Source: Furcasterigmium furcatum
Taxonomy: Eukaryota; Ascomycota; Sordariomycetes; Glomerellales; Plectosphaerellaceae
Length of the DNA stretch: 64,000 bases
Reading direction: 5' to 3'
Assembly (NCBI GenBank): GCA_001599815.1
Contig: BCIA01000003.1
Span: forward strand, 3,658,001 to 3,722,000
The notes beneath the pieces are model-generated. The model saw only the letters and a program-made list of their open reading frames with translations. It did no database searches and was not told where the DNA came from. Positions within the stretch are counted from its first letter, which is position 1, and each line of letters starts with the position of its first letter. Of the stretch, positions 54,860-64,000 are shown one piece after another. The position numbers and the translations under genes were made by a program.

Positions 54860-56543
54860 TTAAATGTGTTGTTCCGCAGGCAAGAGACTTGACCGCCGCA
54901 CCGGATCAACACGAACGCGTTCTGACTTTCTTGGGCCAGCATGCCGACGCAATTTGGCTTTAAGGGAATTGAGTGCCGGGGGCGATGCCATCGTATTACG
55001 ACTAACATGGTCGCCTCGATCTGCGATTGAGGCTGCCAGCGCCCTCTCGCTCTTGTAAAAGACGACGTCCTCCGGCTTACGTTCGGCAGCAAGGAACTGC
55101 CAGATGTCGACCCATACCTCTTTGAGTGCCTAGAATTCCTACCCTGTCAGTCAAGTGCATAAGCAGGGAGAAGGAAGATAGATGGTAGTATACCTTTTTG
55201 CACTGTTTGACGCTGGTGAAGTCGCCGTCTTGGCCCAGGTCCTCCATCATGCGCTGCCAGTTCTCGAGCGGGACCTGTAACCACTCAAAGTACGCATTCC
55301 AGGCATCTTCGAGCGGATATTCCGCGTCCTTGGCGTAGGAGTCCGTTCTCGTGTCGCTCCCCAAGGTGCCGTTCTGGGCAGCCAGCCTCTCACTCTTACT
55401 CCTCGCCCTCTCCTTCAAGTGGTTGGACAGTGTCTCAAAGTCGATGTCCTTCAAGTCACTTACGGCCGGTTCGCGGTCACCTACGCTCCCAGTACCTCCT
55501 CCGGGAGGCACAGCAAGAAGCTCCCATTCAGATGCCTTGCTGCTCACAACGCTCCACGGATCGGTCATTGCGGCCTCAATCATGACGATGCTCTGAGAGT
55601 CATCCTCGGCGTCGTCCTCGGTCCCGTTCACCGACACCACGCTTGACCGGGGGCATTCTGTTGCGAGATCCGGCAACTCCCCGTCCTCCTCCGGAGCGTC
55701 CAGTTCCTGCCCAGGCCTGTCAGACGCAGGCCCCGGCTCAGAGACACACTCGAGCTCAGGGACATGCTCTGGCTCCAGGGGCACGGACCTGAACGACCTC
55801 GGGTAACTTGGCCCTTGCAATTTGAGGTTGTTCTGGGCCTCGGGCCTCCATCGCCACTCCTTGAACATGGTGGGATTGCGGCTGACCTCCTCGACGGCCA
55901 ATTGCATCCTTACCTTGCCGCTCTCCTGCCAGGCCTCGCGTTCCGAGGGCTTGAGGGTGTACTCGATCCTGCAGAAGGACCCTTCGTTGGAGGCCTTGAA
56001 GGCCCAGCTGACAACTTGAAAGATGTCCTGGACGGTTCCTTTAACTCCGTGAAGGTAGACTCGCAGTATCGAGCGATCCTGCCACAGGAGGGTCTCGAAC
56101 TTGAAGTGGTGAAGACAGCGGTCGATTTCCAGGATGAGCTTGATCCAGTGGGCATCAATGAAGCCGGCGTACGCCTCGAGTTCTTGGGGGTCGATGCCGT
56201 CACGTCGTTCGATCTCGTGGAGAGTTTTCAGTGCCTCGTAGTTCCTACGAGCGGTGTCCCAGTGCTCGAGCAGGGCCGGTTTGGTCAGGTTGTTCTGGCG
56301 ATCTGCTGTCTCAACCTCGCGGTTGAGTATCTCGAGATTATGAGGGGTGAGGCTCTGTTTGGTAGGCAGGGACTTCCGGCTGGACGGTATTGGGGGGGTT
56401 AGAGGCCGGGCTTCGGTCTCTCGGGGGGAAGATCTGACGTCGCTCCACGTACTCGTGATGGAAGACGTGCAGACGAAGCTCTTGACCCGGAGAATACGGT
56501 CATCCTCCGCGAGCGTATGGTTGAGACGACAGTGACCTTGCAT
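54860..56543 (-). CDS. Conserved orphan protein, two exons
   Basis: Exons on the minus strand are 56543-55194 and 55129-54860 (539 aa). The main open frame runs past the donor into noise (VYYHLSSFSLL). Splicing at GTATAC to the TTCTAG acceptor instead adds 89 residues of coding quality (ALKEVWVDIWQFLAAERKPE, DVVFYKSERALAAS), ending 127 bases from UTP18. The first half is helical (REVETADRQNNLTKP, HEIERRDGIDPQELEAY, FKFETLLWQDRSILRVYLHG). The middle is a disordered acidic region (EPGPASDRPGQELD, GTEDDAEDDSQS). I do not recognise a domain; it may be a Sordariomycete-restricted protein. An upstream exon cannot be excluded because the ATG at 56543 has a weak context. Confidence 0.72.
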
Positions 56544-58292
56544 CTCTTTACCTGCTTGGGCATCTCCACCTGTATGGGTTGTTAGCGAAAGTTGTGAAGG
56601 AAGTGTCGATAGTTGCTGGGACGGGCGGTCAAATCCCGTTCCTCTATCCAGGTATAAGTGCTTGTAGAAAGAAAGAAAGAAAGAAAGAAAACGTAGGAAT
56701 ACCGAAGAGTGGGAAGCTCTGTATTAATAGTTCTGGATATCTCGAGAGTCCCAGCAACCTGTCCAACAAACTGTCCAGATCATGTGCGCCGCAGAAGCCT
56801 ACTTTTAAGCCAGCGATAACCTCACGACAAGGCAACTGCGAGGTAAGAAGACCGCCCCTCAAATACTCTGGACTGAGGAATAGGCTCCTCTACACAGTTG
56901 ACGCCTACAAGGTCCCGCCACAACAGCCATGAGGGGCGGCCTCACGGTGGCTTGTTGAGCATCGAGACTGTGAAAAGGGTGCTTTCACGGGCGTGTCCAA
57001 CTGGGTGTGCTTCAGAGAAACCTTCGGTGTGTGGGATGCGGCAAGACGCCCAAGTGTACCTTATACAAGAGGTAGCTGTTAGTAGACCCAGGTCCATGGT
57101 TGGGATTCAGGAGGCGTCCAATCTCCATGAACCAACCTCATGTTATGGACTGGGGTGAAGTACTCGGGAGGACCCTGTATTACGTAATCAACAATGACTA
57201 AGTTGGTCCCGGCCCCTAAAATGCCAAGCTTGCAAGCTCGATCCTTCGGGAGCCGCCGTCACTCATCGGGATTCAATTCGAGATCTCACACCACCACGGA
57301 AACAACAACCATGTTCATCTGGAGTTTCTCCCGCCCAAGGGCCGGCGCCCTTCGGGAGATATCGCGGCCGCATCCCCAGAGGACGATGCAAGATGGCCTG
57401 TGTCTATTTACAGACCCCTGACCAAGCGGTTGGATGGTGTCTTCACTTTGTCCTGACCTCCATTCCCAGGGGCGCTGCTGTCTGTCTGTCCACCGTCGGT
57501 CTGTTGCCGGTCAAGGGCAGGCAATTGGCTGGTCCCGGGCGATATCACCACTGCTATACGCCCAACTTCATGCGTCGTCCCCAGGCGCCCTGAGGCTCTC
57601 AGACATGCCACGACGCGCACCGGACAGCGGAGGGATCTCCCCTGCACCCTGCGACGTGGAGAAACGGACGCCAGACTCGACGGGGCCGAGTGCCTGAGCC
57701 TGAGAGGAGCAGCAGAAAAAAAAAACAGGGACACCACGGACCGGGCAACGATCACACCACTTTTCGGAGCCCACCAGACGGCCTGATTCTCTCGCGCGGT
57801 GGGAAGAGGTCAGAGGCCAGGCCGGCGCGTCTCACGTCACGACCGAACCACGTCGCCGCCGCAACACCTCATTTTTCCTTCTTGTTGACTTGATCCTCCT
57901 CCCTTCTCCTCCGCCTCGTGCAGCGCCTCTTCCTGCCCTTTTTCGTCCGGCCCCTCCCCTCTCCCCGCCTCGGCTCTGCGACTGACTGCGGACGGGATGG
58001 GTCTCTCTCTGCATTAGGTCCCTACGATCCCATCCACCGCCTTGTCGGCCGACCTCTTCTACATACCTCAGCTGCATCTTGTCTCAGTCCTTGGCCCTCC
58101 GAGTACTACATTACCCTCGTTGCCCCGCACTTTGCTGCTCCCAAGATCCAGCTGCCGTTGACCGCCGCCTGACTTGTGCTACTTTCTCTCTCACTCACTC
58201 GTTACTACCGTGCATCAGCCTCCGACCTTCTCTTTTCCTCTTTAAACCCCGGGACCTTCCCTTTAGTGCCCGTCCTTCCAATCTTCAACACC
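56544..58292. promoter_or_regulatory. Divergent intergenic region with a long pyrimidine-rich leader
   Basis: 1.75 kb between divergent genes. From about 57860 to 58290 the plus strand is strongly CT-rich (CCTTCTCCTCC, CCCCTCCCCTCTCC, TTTCTCTCTCACTCACT), the usual look of a fungal core promoter and long 5' leader of the next gene. A (GAAA)6 run lies at 56667-56690. No gene is supported. Confidence 0.5.
56667..56690 (+). repeat. (GAAA)6 microsatellite
   Basis: Six perfect GAAA units, a candidate length-variable marker. Confidence 0.9.
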
Positions 58293-61200
58293 ATGTCGCC
58301 GGACCAGGACCCTCGGTCTGCGATCCCACCCCGTGCGGGCGGCTTCCGGAATCGTCTGAGGAAGTTTGTCCGCGGGAGAAAGTCGCTTCCCGCAGCCCCA
58401 GAATACACGCTGCCGCTATCTCAGCCGCCTCCGCCCTCACGCAACGGCGGCGCTCCCGCAGGCCTCTTCGTCCACCTCAACATCCGGTACAAGCACCCAC
58501 TCAACGTCAACTTTGAAAATGCATACGAGTCGTCCCGCGGCTATGTCCCCAGCGACGAGGTGTGCCACGGCCTGCTCCGTCGACTGGACCACGGCTGCCC
58601 CGAGCTCATCAACCGTCGAGATTCCTCCGCCTTGACCAGTAGCAAGGGCCAGAAACCCATGCGTTACGAGTTGACTTTCACCGTGACCCGCAACGGCAAG
58701 CCTTGGGCCGTCAAGGTTTTCACTTCTTATCAGGAGCTTCCTCTCGATAGTGTCACGGCTCTAGAAGTTGCCGAGGAGGCTGACCGCCTCGTCGGCCCCT
58801 TCCTCAAGCTTCACGACACGGCATTCAGGTGGCAGCCGTGTGAACGCCTCAATGCCGAGCCTGATATGGCTGTGGCGCCCCAGGGCAACACCATCTCTCT
58901 GGTGTCGGTCCCGCTATGCCGCTTCGTCTTTGCGAAGCAGGAGTATGAGTCGGTCCCGGGTTACGAGATCAACCTGGTATTCAAAAGCCAACGAAGACCG
59001 CGCAAACCAGTCGTATGGGAGAGGCGACTGCATATCAAGAGCCTGCAGAATATGCCCTTGACTCTGGCACTCGGCGAGGACTTGACGTGGAAGATATCGT
59101 CCGCCCTTACCAGAATGCTTGATTCCAGGCGAAACCTGAAGACCATTCATACAACGTCCGACGATTCCGATAGCGACGACACGCGCGCCCACCTGGACGA
59201 GGATTCACTACACGTAGACTTTCGGATCCGGAACCGAATCGGGTTTGACTACGCTCATCTCGAGCGGTCCACCGACAGCAGGCTCGCGCTGTTCCAGCAC
59301 CCCCAGGGCTTGGACTGTGAAGACTTCATGGTCGAACTCGAACGAGCCATCACCCTTACCCGGGACGAGGTTGACTCAAAGTTGCGTCGTTCAGATGATC
59401 TGAAGATCTCCGTCCGCCAAGTATCGGGCTTGTCCGGCACATATTGGACAGTCAAGAATCCCTTCGCTGTTGCCCTCGACTCTTCCATCTGCTATTCGAG
59501 GCACACCATCCAGGCAGTCTTGGACCGGGTGCAGACGGGAGTTGAAGACGTGGTACGAGGCAGCGATGTCAGCATCAGTTTTGCCGCCACCAAGCGTGGC
59601 CATGTCGTCCTGGACAAGACAATCGTCGCCCAGTCGGACCGTTCCTCGCCTCGACGACTCCCTGGCAAGCTCGCGGACGCTGATCAGGACGGCTTGCTCT
59701 CGGCGCTCAAGGAACGCATCCAGAGAGATGTTGCCATGGTCGTCCGCGACACGCTGTCTCTGGACGCCTCCGGCAAGTTTCCAGCCAACTTGCGCCTGAC
59801 CGAACGACGCATGGACCCGGCACTGCCGTCTCCCTCCACACTTGTCGCGAGCTCCCACGCAGACTCAGAGGAACACCACGATCATGAGAATCCCATGTCC
59901 GTTGACGACGTGATCACCGCCTCAATGGCAAAGTTCGCCGCCCTCGACGACAATACCAGCGACTCGGGTGAAACGGCCACCAGACGGCACTCCAATGCTG
60001 AAACGCCGCTCAGGCCGATTCCCCTCATCAAAGATCAGCAGAACGGCACCGCCTGGCCGTCGACTCGCCGCGAGAGTATTACGGCCATGTCATTTGCCAC
60101 GACGGACGAGGGCGATACGGAATCCACCCGCCTTTCAACTCCCTGCTTCAGCGAGAGAGGCACCGAGACGCATCACGACAGCATTCCTACCACGCCCAAC
60201 TTGTCACGAGGGGCGAGCCACACATTCGAACGGTTCATCTCTCGGCCGGACGATTCCAGCGTGAAATCGGAAGACACAGACGACATGAAGCTGCCCCGCA
60301 GGTTTGCGCTGCTCAGTCGCCGGCGTCGACCGCAGACTCCTGTTGTGGAGACCGAGGGCGATGGGGAGCCTACGCTGATCAACACAATGGGCAGCAAGAC
60401 CGAGAAGGATGTCCCCGCGGTCGAGAAGCCTGCCGGCCAGACTGTAGAGCAGGCGACCCAGAAGAAGGGCGCTTCGACCCGTGGCCTCGCGGAGGCAGGC
60501 GAGGCGACGCAGGTCCAAGCCGAGCCCAGTCTATCACAACAAACTGCGCCGGCTGTGCAGCTACAGATTTCTGCCAACGGGGCCGGAACCTCTGCACCCA
60601 GCTCCAACGGCTCAGTGACACCACTCGCCGAGCCCAAGTCGCCCCAGGAACTCCAAGGTTGGCTCGAGTACTCGGCCAAGCACCCCTCCGAGGACGTGAG
60701 GACTCCCACCAACCTCGACGCAAGCCGAAATTTCGAATTGGGGCCCCAGTCTCCCGTGTCAGACGCCGAGCCCACGCCAACACGCCAAACCGCTCCGGAG
60801 CTGGCCATCAACACCACGGTCCCCAGGACGCCACAGCCTCAGACGCCCACTATGCCCACCGCCGACTCGACGGTGAGCGAGTCTCCCATCGACCCGTCAC
60901 TCATTCCCCTCGACTACGATGAAGGTTCAAGCCCCTCGCCGACCCTCTCAAGCACCTCCCTTACCCTCTGGCGCCCCTACGGTTCTCCCATCATCCCCGA
61001 CTTCGACCTCAACGCCCTTGAGTCTCCTTCCAAGTACATTCGCCCCTCGCTCCATCCCCGCCCTCAGTCCTCTCAGACAAATGCCTCTTTCTTCTCAAAC
61101 CCTCTCTCCATCTCCCCCACGGCGTCCCCCTCGCCCGCGCGCCGGCCCTACCTCGCCATGCACAAGCGTCAGTTCTCCTCTCCCACTGCGGGATACCTCG

Positions 61201-61487
61201 GCCTCTTACATGGGCGCGGCTCACCTCTCCGGATGCAGAGTTACGTGTACGCGCCCCATGAGCTCGACCCGGCCACCGCTGAGGAGGACGAGGACGCCAG
61301 CGCCAGCAACAGCCCCCTCGCGCAGATGCAGCGCCGCTCCTCGTGGGCGCTCGTCGCGCTGAGGACGGGCGAGAACGTCGAGCTGGCGGCTAGGCCGTCG
61401 AGCAGCGCCGGCCTGCCGGCGTCGGGGACGCCCGCGACGAGGGCGAGGAGCGGGAGCACGCTGAGCGCGTCCATGTGGCTGAACTGA
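58293..61487 (+). CDS. Large conserved orphan protein, ordered N-half and disordered Ser/Pro-rich C-half
   Basis: Intronless, 1064 aa from the ATG at 58293 (ACACC context); the frame stays open upstream to 58176 without a closer ATG. Residues 1-50 are basic and proline-rich (FRNRLRKFVRGRKSLP). About 50-540 look globular, with repeated beta-strand patterns (LFVHLNIRYKHPLNVNF, YELTFTVTRNGKPWAVKVF, YEINLVFKSQRRP, DVSISFAATKRGHVV) and helices such as EDFMVELERAITLTRDEV. From about 540 onward it is low-complexity, rich in Ser, Thr, Pro and acidic residues, with arginine patches and TP/SP sites, so phosphorylation is likely. I do not recognise a named domain. High GC3 and a long leader fit a regulated housekeeping-type gene. 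Confidence 0.85.
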   Translation: MSPDQDPRSAIPPRAGGFRNRLRKFVRGRKSLPAAPEYTLPLSQPPPPSRNGGAPAGLFVHLNIRYKHPLNVNFENAYESSRGYVPSDEVCHGLLRRLDHGCPELINRRDSSALTSSKGQKPMRYELTFTVTRNGKPWAVKVFTSYQELPLDSVTALEVAEEADRLVGPFLKLHDTAFRWQPCERLNAEPDMAVAPQGNTISLVSVPLCRFVFAKQEYESVPGYEINLVFKSQRRPRKPVVWERRLHIKSLQNMPLTLALGEDLTWKISSALTRMLDSRRNLKTIHTTSDDSDSDDTRAHLDEDSLHVDFRIRNRIGFDYAHLERSTDSRLALFQHPQGLDCEDFMVELERAITLTRDEVDSKLRRSDDLKISVRQVSGLSGTYWTVKNPFAVALDSSICYSRHTIQAVLDRVQTGVEDVVRGSDVSISFAATKRGHVVLDKTIVAQSDRSSPRRLPGKLADADQDGLLSALKERIQRDVAMVVRDTLSLDASGKFPANLRLTERRMDPALPSPSTLVASSHADSEEHHDHENPMSVDDVITASMAKFAALDDNTSDSGETATRRHSNAETPLRPIPLIKDQQNGTAWPSTRRESITAMSFATTDEGDTESTRLSTPCFSERGTETHHDSIPTTPNLSRGASHTFERFISRPDDSSVKSEDTDDMKLPRRFALLSRRRRPQTPVVETEGDGEPTLINTMGSKTEKDVPAVEKPAGQTVEQATQKKGASTRGLAEAGEATQVQAEPSLSQQTAPAVQLQISANGAGTSAPSSNGSVTPLAEPKSPQELQGWLEYSAKHPSEDVRTPTNLDASRNFELGPQSPVSDAEPTPTRQTAPELAINTTVPRTPQPQTPTMPTADSTVSESPIDPSLIPLDYDEGSSPSPTLSSTSLTLWRPYGSPIIPDFDLNALESPSKYIRPSLHPRPQSSQTNASFFSNPLSISPTASPSPARRPYLAMHKRQFSSPTAGYLGLLHGRGSPLRMQSYVYAPHELDPATAEEDEDASASNSPLAQMQRRSSWALVALRTGENVELAARPSSSAGLPASGTPATRARSGSTLSASMWLN

Positions 61488-62235
61488 GGTTTCGAGTGTC
61501 GGGTTTCGGCCAGGACGGCCCGGAAAAGGGATGGTCACATGGAAAGAGTCACAATATCTCGGAAAATTGCTTCGGATCGGAGTTTGGGGGATATCACTTG
61601 CATCAGCCGTTTCGGCGCGGAGTCGAAGAGACCAAGGAATCAGGGGACAAGAACAGCTACCCTCGCCGGGAAAATAGTTTCATTTAGCTTTCAATATACC
61701 CCCTATATATGGAGTCTATATTCAGTGAGCAGCCCGGCCTCTGTAATCAGCCAGAGGGTCGTTCTCCTGGCGACTTTTGTTTGTGAGACAATTCTCAAGT
61801 GAAGAGAAGTCAAAGTCCAGGTGGCTTGCGATATTTGGCAGGGGCTGCCGTGGCTGGACGGCTAACTATCCCACCTGACGATTCTGCTCCCTCGGCCCTG
61901 TGGCTCTGAGGGGCGGGATTTGGTCCCGGCCTTGCATAACGGGCTGATGTCCAAGAACAACTGAGGAGTACATCTTCGTGACATGGACTCTGCGTAACGG
62001 CCACGCACCTCGAAGAGCCTAGGAGTCACAAGGCCTACCCCGTTTTCGCCGTTTCTCGGCGTGACTGCTCTAAGCGGCGCGGTGTATGACTCCCGTGCCT
62101 CGTATTCGAGTACCTCGAGGGAAGAAAGTTCATTCTCGCCTCCAGGCAGCCAGAGCCTTCGCAGCAGGGCTGAAATTTTCCTATCCAGCTCCTGCGGGGC
62201 GCATGCCGTAGCATGCCGTGTGATTTTTCCCTCTC
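61488..62235. other. Convergent 3' intergenic region
   Basis: 750 bases holding the 3' ends of two converging genes. Nothing else is supported. Confidence 0.5.
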
Positions 62236-63034
62236 TCATACCAGCTCCGCGTCCCCCGTCTCAACGAGCGGCTTCGCGCTCGACCACCGCAGGATGAGGA
62301 TGTCGCCCTCCCGGCCGTCGATGGTGTCGTCCGAGTCTGTGCCGCGGCCCTCGACGACCGCGGCGCGGAGCAGGCGCACGAACACGGCCGTGTCCAGATC
62401 CGGGGCGTCGATCATGCTGACGTTGCCCGCCGTGTCGTTGAGGTTCTGCAGCTGCGGCGGGAAGGAGGAGAGGAAGGACGAGAGGTAGTGGTTGTGCAGC
62501 AGGGCCTGGTGGCGGGTTGCGTATGCGACTTCGGTCTGGGAGAGGCGGGCGCGAAGGGCGGGACTGGAGAGGTAGTGGAGGGTGTGCTTGTCGATCTGAG
62601 GGGGGCTGTCTGTCAGTGACTGATCCAGCGTGATGCGCCGGGCTGCGACGGACCTTGGCTATGCGGGAGCGCAGGTAGCTCCGGACGAGGAACTTGAAGC
62701 GTTCGAGCTCTGTCTGGATGACGATGAGGGCGAAGTTGGTCTTTGGGTCCATGTCGCCGGTCATGTCCTCGACCTTTTCGATCTGGCGCTTTATGCGGTC
62801 GTTGACGCGCTCGAAGAGGCCGTCGCGCGGCCATCTGGAGTGTTGGGTGTCAGCTTGGTCCTTGGGGTCCCAATTGCGCCCGAGGGCGGGAGGTCGGGAT
62901 TATACTAACTCTAGCAGCTCTGGCGCAGACCTCTCGGCTACCCAGGCACGCGTCAGGGCCTGCAAGTCGCGTGTCTCGTCGGGGATGGAGTGGGAGGTCG
63001 GGTCGACCTCGCGAAGGATGTCGTCGATATCCAT
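62236..63034 (-). CDS. SLD5: GINS complex subunit Sld5
   Basis: A subunit of the GINS tetramer (Sld5-Psf1-Psf2-Psf3), part of the CMG replicative helicase. Exons on the minus strand are 63034-62910, 62834-62654 and 62595-62236 (221 aa, normal size). [11 protein letters not shown] opens the protein; APELLE+[14 protein letters not shown] is re-formed across intron 1, which uses a GTTAGT donor. [42 protein letters not shown] is the A-domain hallmark (shown here in overlapping pieces: [28 protein letters not shown]). The C-terminal B domain ends with [26 protein letters not shown] strands, giving the usual short beta end. The gene is divergent from the FMN enzyme. Confidence 0.95.
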
Positions 63035-63875
63035 TGTGGATGCGGTGGGGTGTATAATGCAGGAGAAGGGGTCGATCTGTCTAAGTAATTGCAGTGATAC
63101 ATTCAACTCATGATGTGGCGTGAATTCGAAGCAAGGAGAGGGCCGTCAAGCTGGTCGGTGTCGAGGTCGAGGGTGGTGATGAAGTCGAGTCCGAGTCGAG
63201 TCGCGAGATGGTCGCGTGGTGGGGGTTTGGAGGGGTTCATCCGCTAAAAGGCGGGAGAGCCCGCTAACAAACATCCACTAATTCCGTCGGCTCGGACCCG
63301 GCGACAGTGGAGCTGGTTGGTCGGGCTTGCAACTCCAACGACTCGGACTCGGCAACTCGGACATGCTTCTCGTGTTCTTCATTACAAGGTTGATGAATCT
63401 GGGGCGCGGGAATGGCAACCCAAGTACCCAAGTGCTGGCTTTGCTAGGGGTTTAAAGTTGGAATTTTATTTCCCCTTGAGACGTGCATCAGCTCCACAAG
63501 TCATCTTGATTCCACTTTCTATTATTCTTTAGACATGGAGTTCTGAAGTGTTCTTGAGTCCACGGATATCTAGGTTACCAAGCTGGTCAGGGGTTGCCAG
63601 TGCCTGTTAGTGACTCCAAATCCGGCAAACGGAGTACTAGGTATTGAACCAAGAGCCAAGGCTCAGTCGTTGGGGTTGTTCAATAAACATACCGAGGCTC
63701 ACCTCGACCATCAGCTTCTCCTCACGGGCTGACAACCTCCACATGTAATACGACTCGGACCCGCGCTGAAACTGGAACTCAACACATCTGCCATCTCATC
63801 TCCAATACGTTCGTCTCTTAACATCATCTCACATTCATCACCTCTCATCGTATCGCGTTCACTCGAATCATCGCC
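63035..63875. promoter_or_regulatory. Divergent promoter region, SLD5 / FMN enzyme
   Basis: 840 bases between two start codons in opposite directions. A GTCGAG-rich patch lies at 63158-63205 and repeated ACTCGG words at 63290-63365. No gene is supported. Confidence 0.45.
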
Positions 63876-64000
63876 ATGGCCGACCCTGACAATGGCTCGG
63901 AGCCCCGGCCCCCTTACGCCGCTTACATCCAAACCATCTACCAGGAGGGCATCCTCGCCGGCAAACTGCCCGTCGTGACCACGAACCCGTCCCTTCTCGA
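63876..64000 (+). CDS. 5' end of a probable FMN-dependent alpha-hydroxy-acid dehydrogenase/oxidase
   Basis: Only 41 codons are inside the window. From the ATG at 63876 the peptide has PPYAAYIQTIYQEGILAGK followed by LPVVTTNPSLL. This pattern (PxxxYQxxIYxxG, then PxVTTxPxxLE) is that of fungal lactate 2-monooxygenase/alpha-hydroxy-acid oxidases, which use FMN in a TIM barrel. The barrel and its active-site residues lie beyond the window. The assignment rests on the N-terminus alone. Confidence 0.55.
   Translation, partial: MADPDNGSEPRPPYAAYIQTIYQEGILAGKLPVVTTNPSLL

Noticed and set aside
1..64000. CRISPR array, prophage, complete transposon or secondary-metabolite core enzyme
   Set aside because: No regularly spaced repeats, no transposase, reverse transcriptase or integrase motifs, and no polyketide or non-ribosomal peptide synthase domains were seen in any frame.

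Overview
This window is nuclear DNA from a filamentous ascomycete (Pezizomycotina, most likely Sordariomycetes). Almost every gene has short (about 50-80 base) GT-AG introns. The gene content is typical of that group: Zn2Cys6 regulators, a Clr5-domain protein, Dal5-like permeases, a CBM1-bearing secreted protein, and a fused pseudouridine glycosidase/kinase. I reconstructed 24 gene models plus decayed or partial pieces from reading frames, splice sites and protein families. All spliced lengths are exact multiples of three. No CRISPR, operon, complete transposon or phage is visible.

Region by region. 0-8 kb: a Dal5-type permease (minus), a frameshifted orphan gene, an isolated first exon resembling cytosolic lysyl-tRNA synthetase, and the mitochondrial presequence protease CYM1. 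8.6-17.4 kb: an AAA ATPase of the fungal-specific Bcs1-like type (minus), a Clr5-domain protein and an F-box protein. 18-29.8 kb: a catabolic-looking group made of an FAD phenol-hydroxylase-type monooxygenase, a regulator with two tandem Zn2Cys6 clusters, an MFS sugar/quinate-type transporter divergent from a type I sulfatase, and a short-chain dehydrogenase. 31-34 kb: a GPI-anchored orphan glycoprotein and a secreted GH43 arabinanase. 35.4-39.7 kb: the pseudouridine kinase/glycosidase fusion, convergent with a second Dal5-like permease. 40.7-47 kb: an SLC1-type dicarboxylate/amino acid symporter, a fructosyl-amine/saccharopine-oxidase-like flavoenzyme and a Zn2Cys6 regulator. 47.5-64 kb: a type II membrane GT31-like glycosyltransferase, a DUF1996-CBM1 secreted protein, housekeeping UTP18, two conserved orphans, SLD5 of the GINS complex, and the 5' end of an FMN alpha-hydroxy-acid dehydrogenase.

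How the genes may work together. The sulfatase, transporter, aromatic hydroxylase and nearby regulator could form a small pathway for sulfated aromatics; this is inferred from adjacency only. The pseudouridine enzyme next to a permease, and the flavin oxidase next to an organic-anion/amino-acid symporter and a regulator, suggest nutrient-scavenging modules. GH43 and DUF1996-CBM1 point to a plant-cell-wall lifestyle. The oddest items are the stranded KRS1-like exon, two tRNA-like structures with T-runs, a sulfatase with a changed catalytic motif, and a GC-AG intron.
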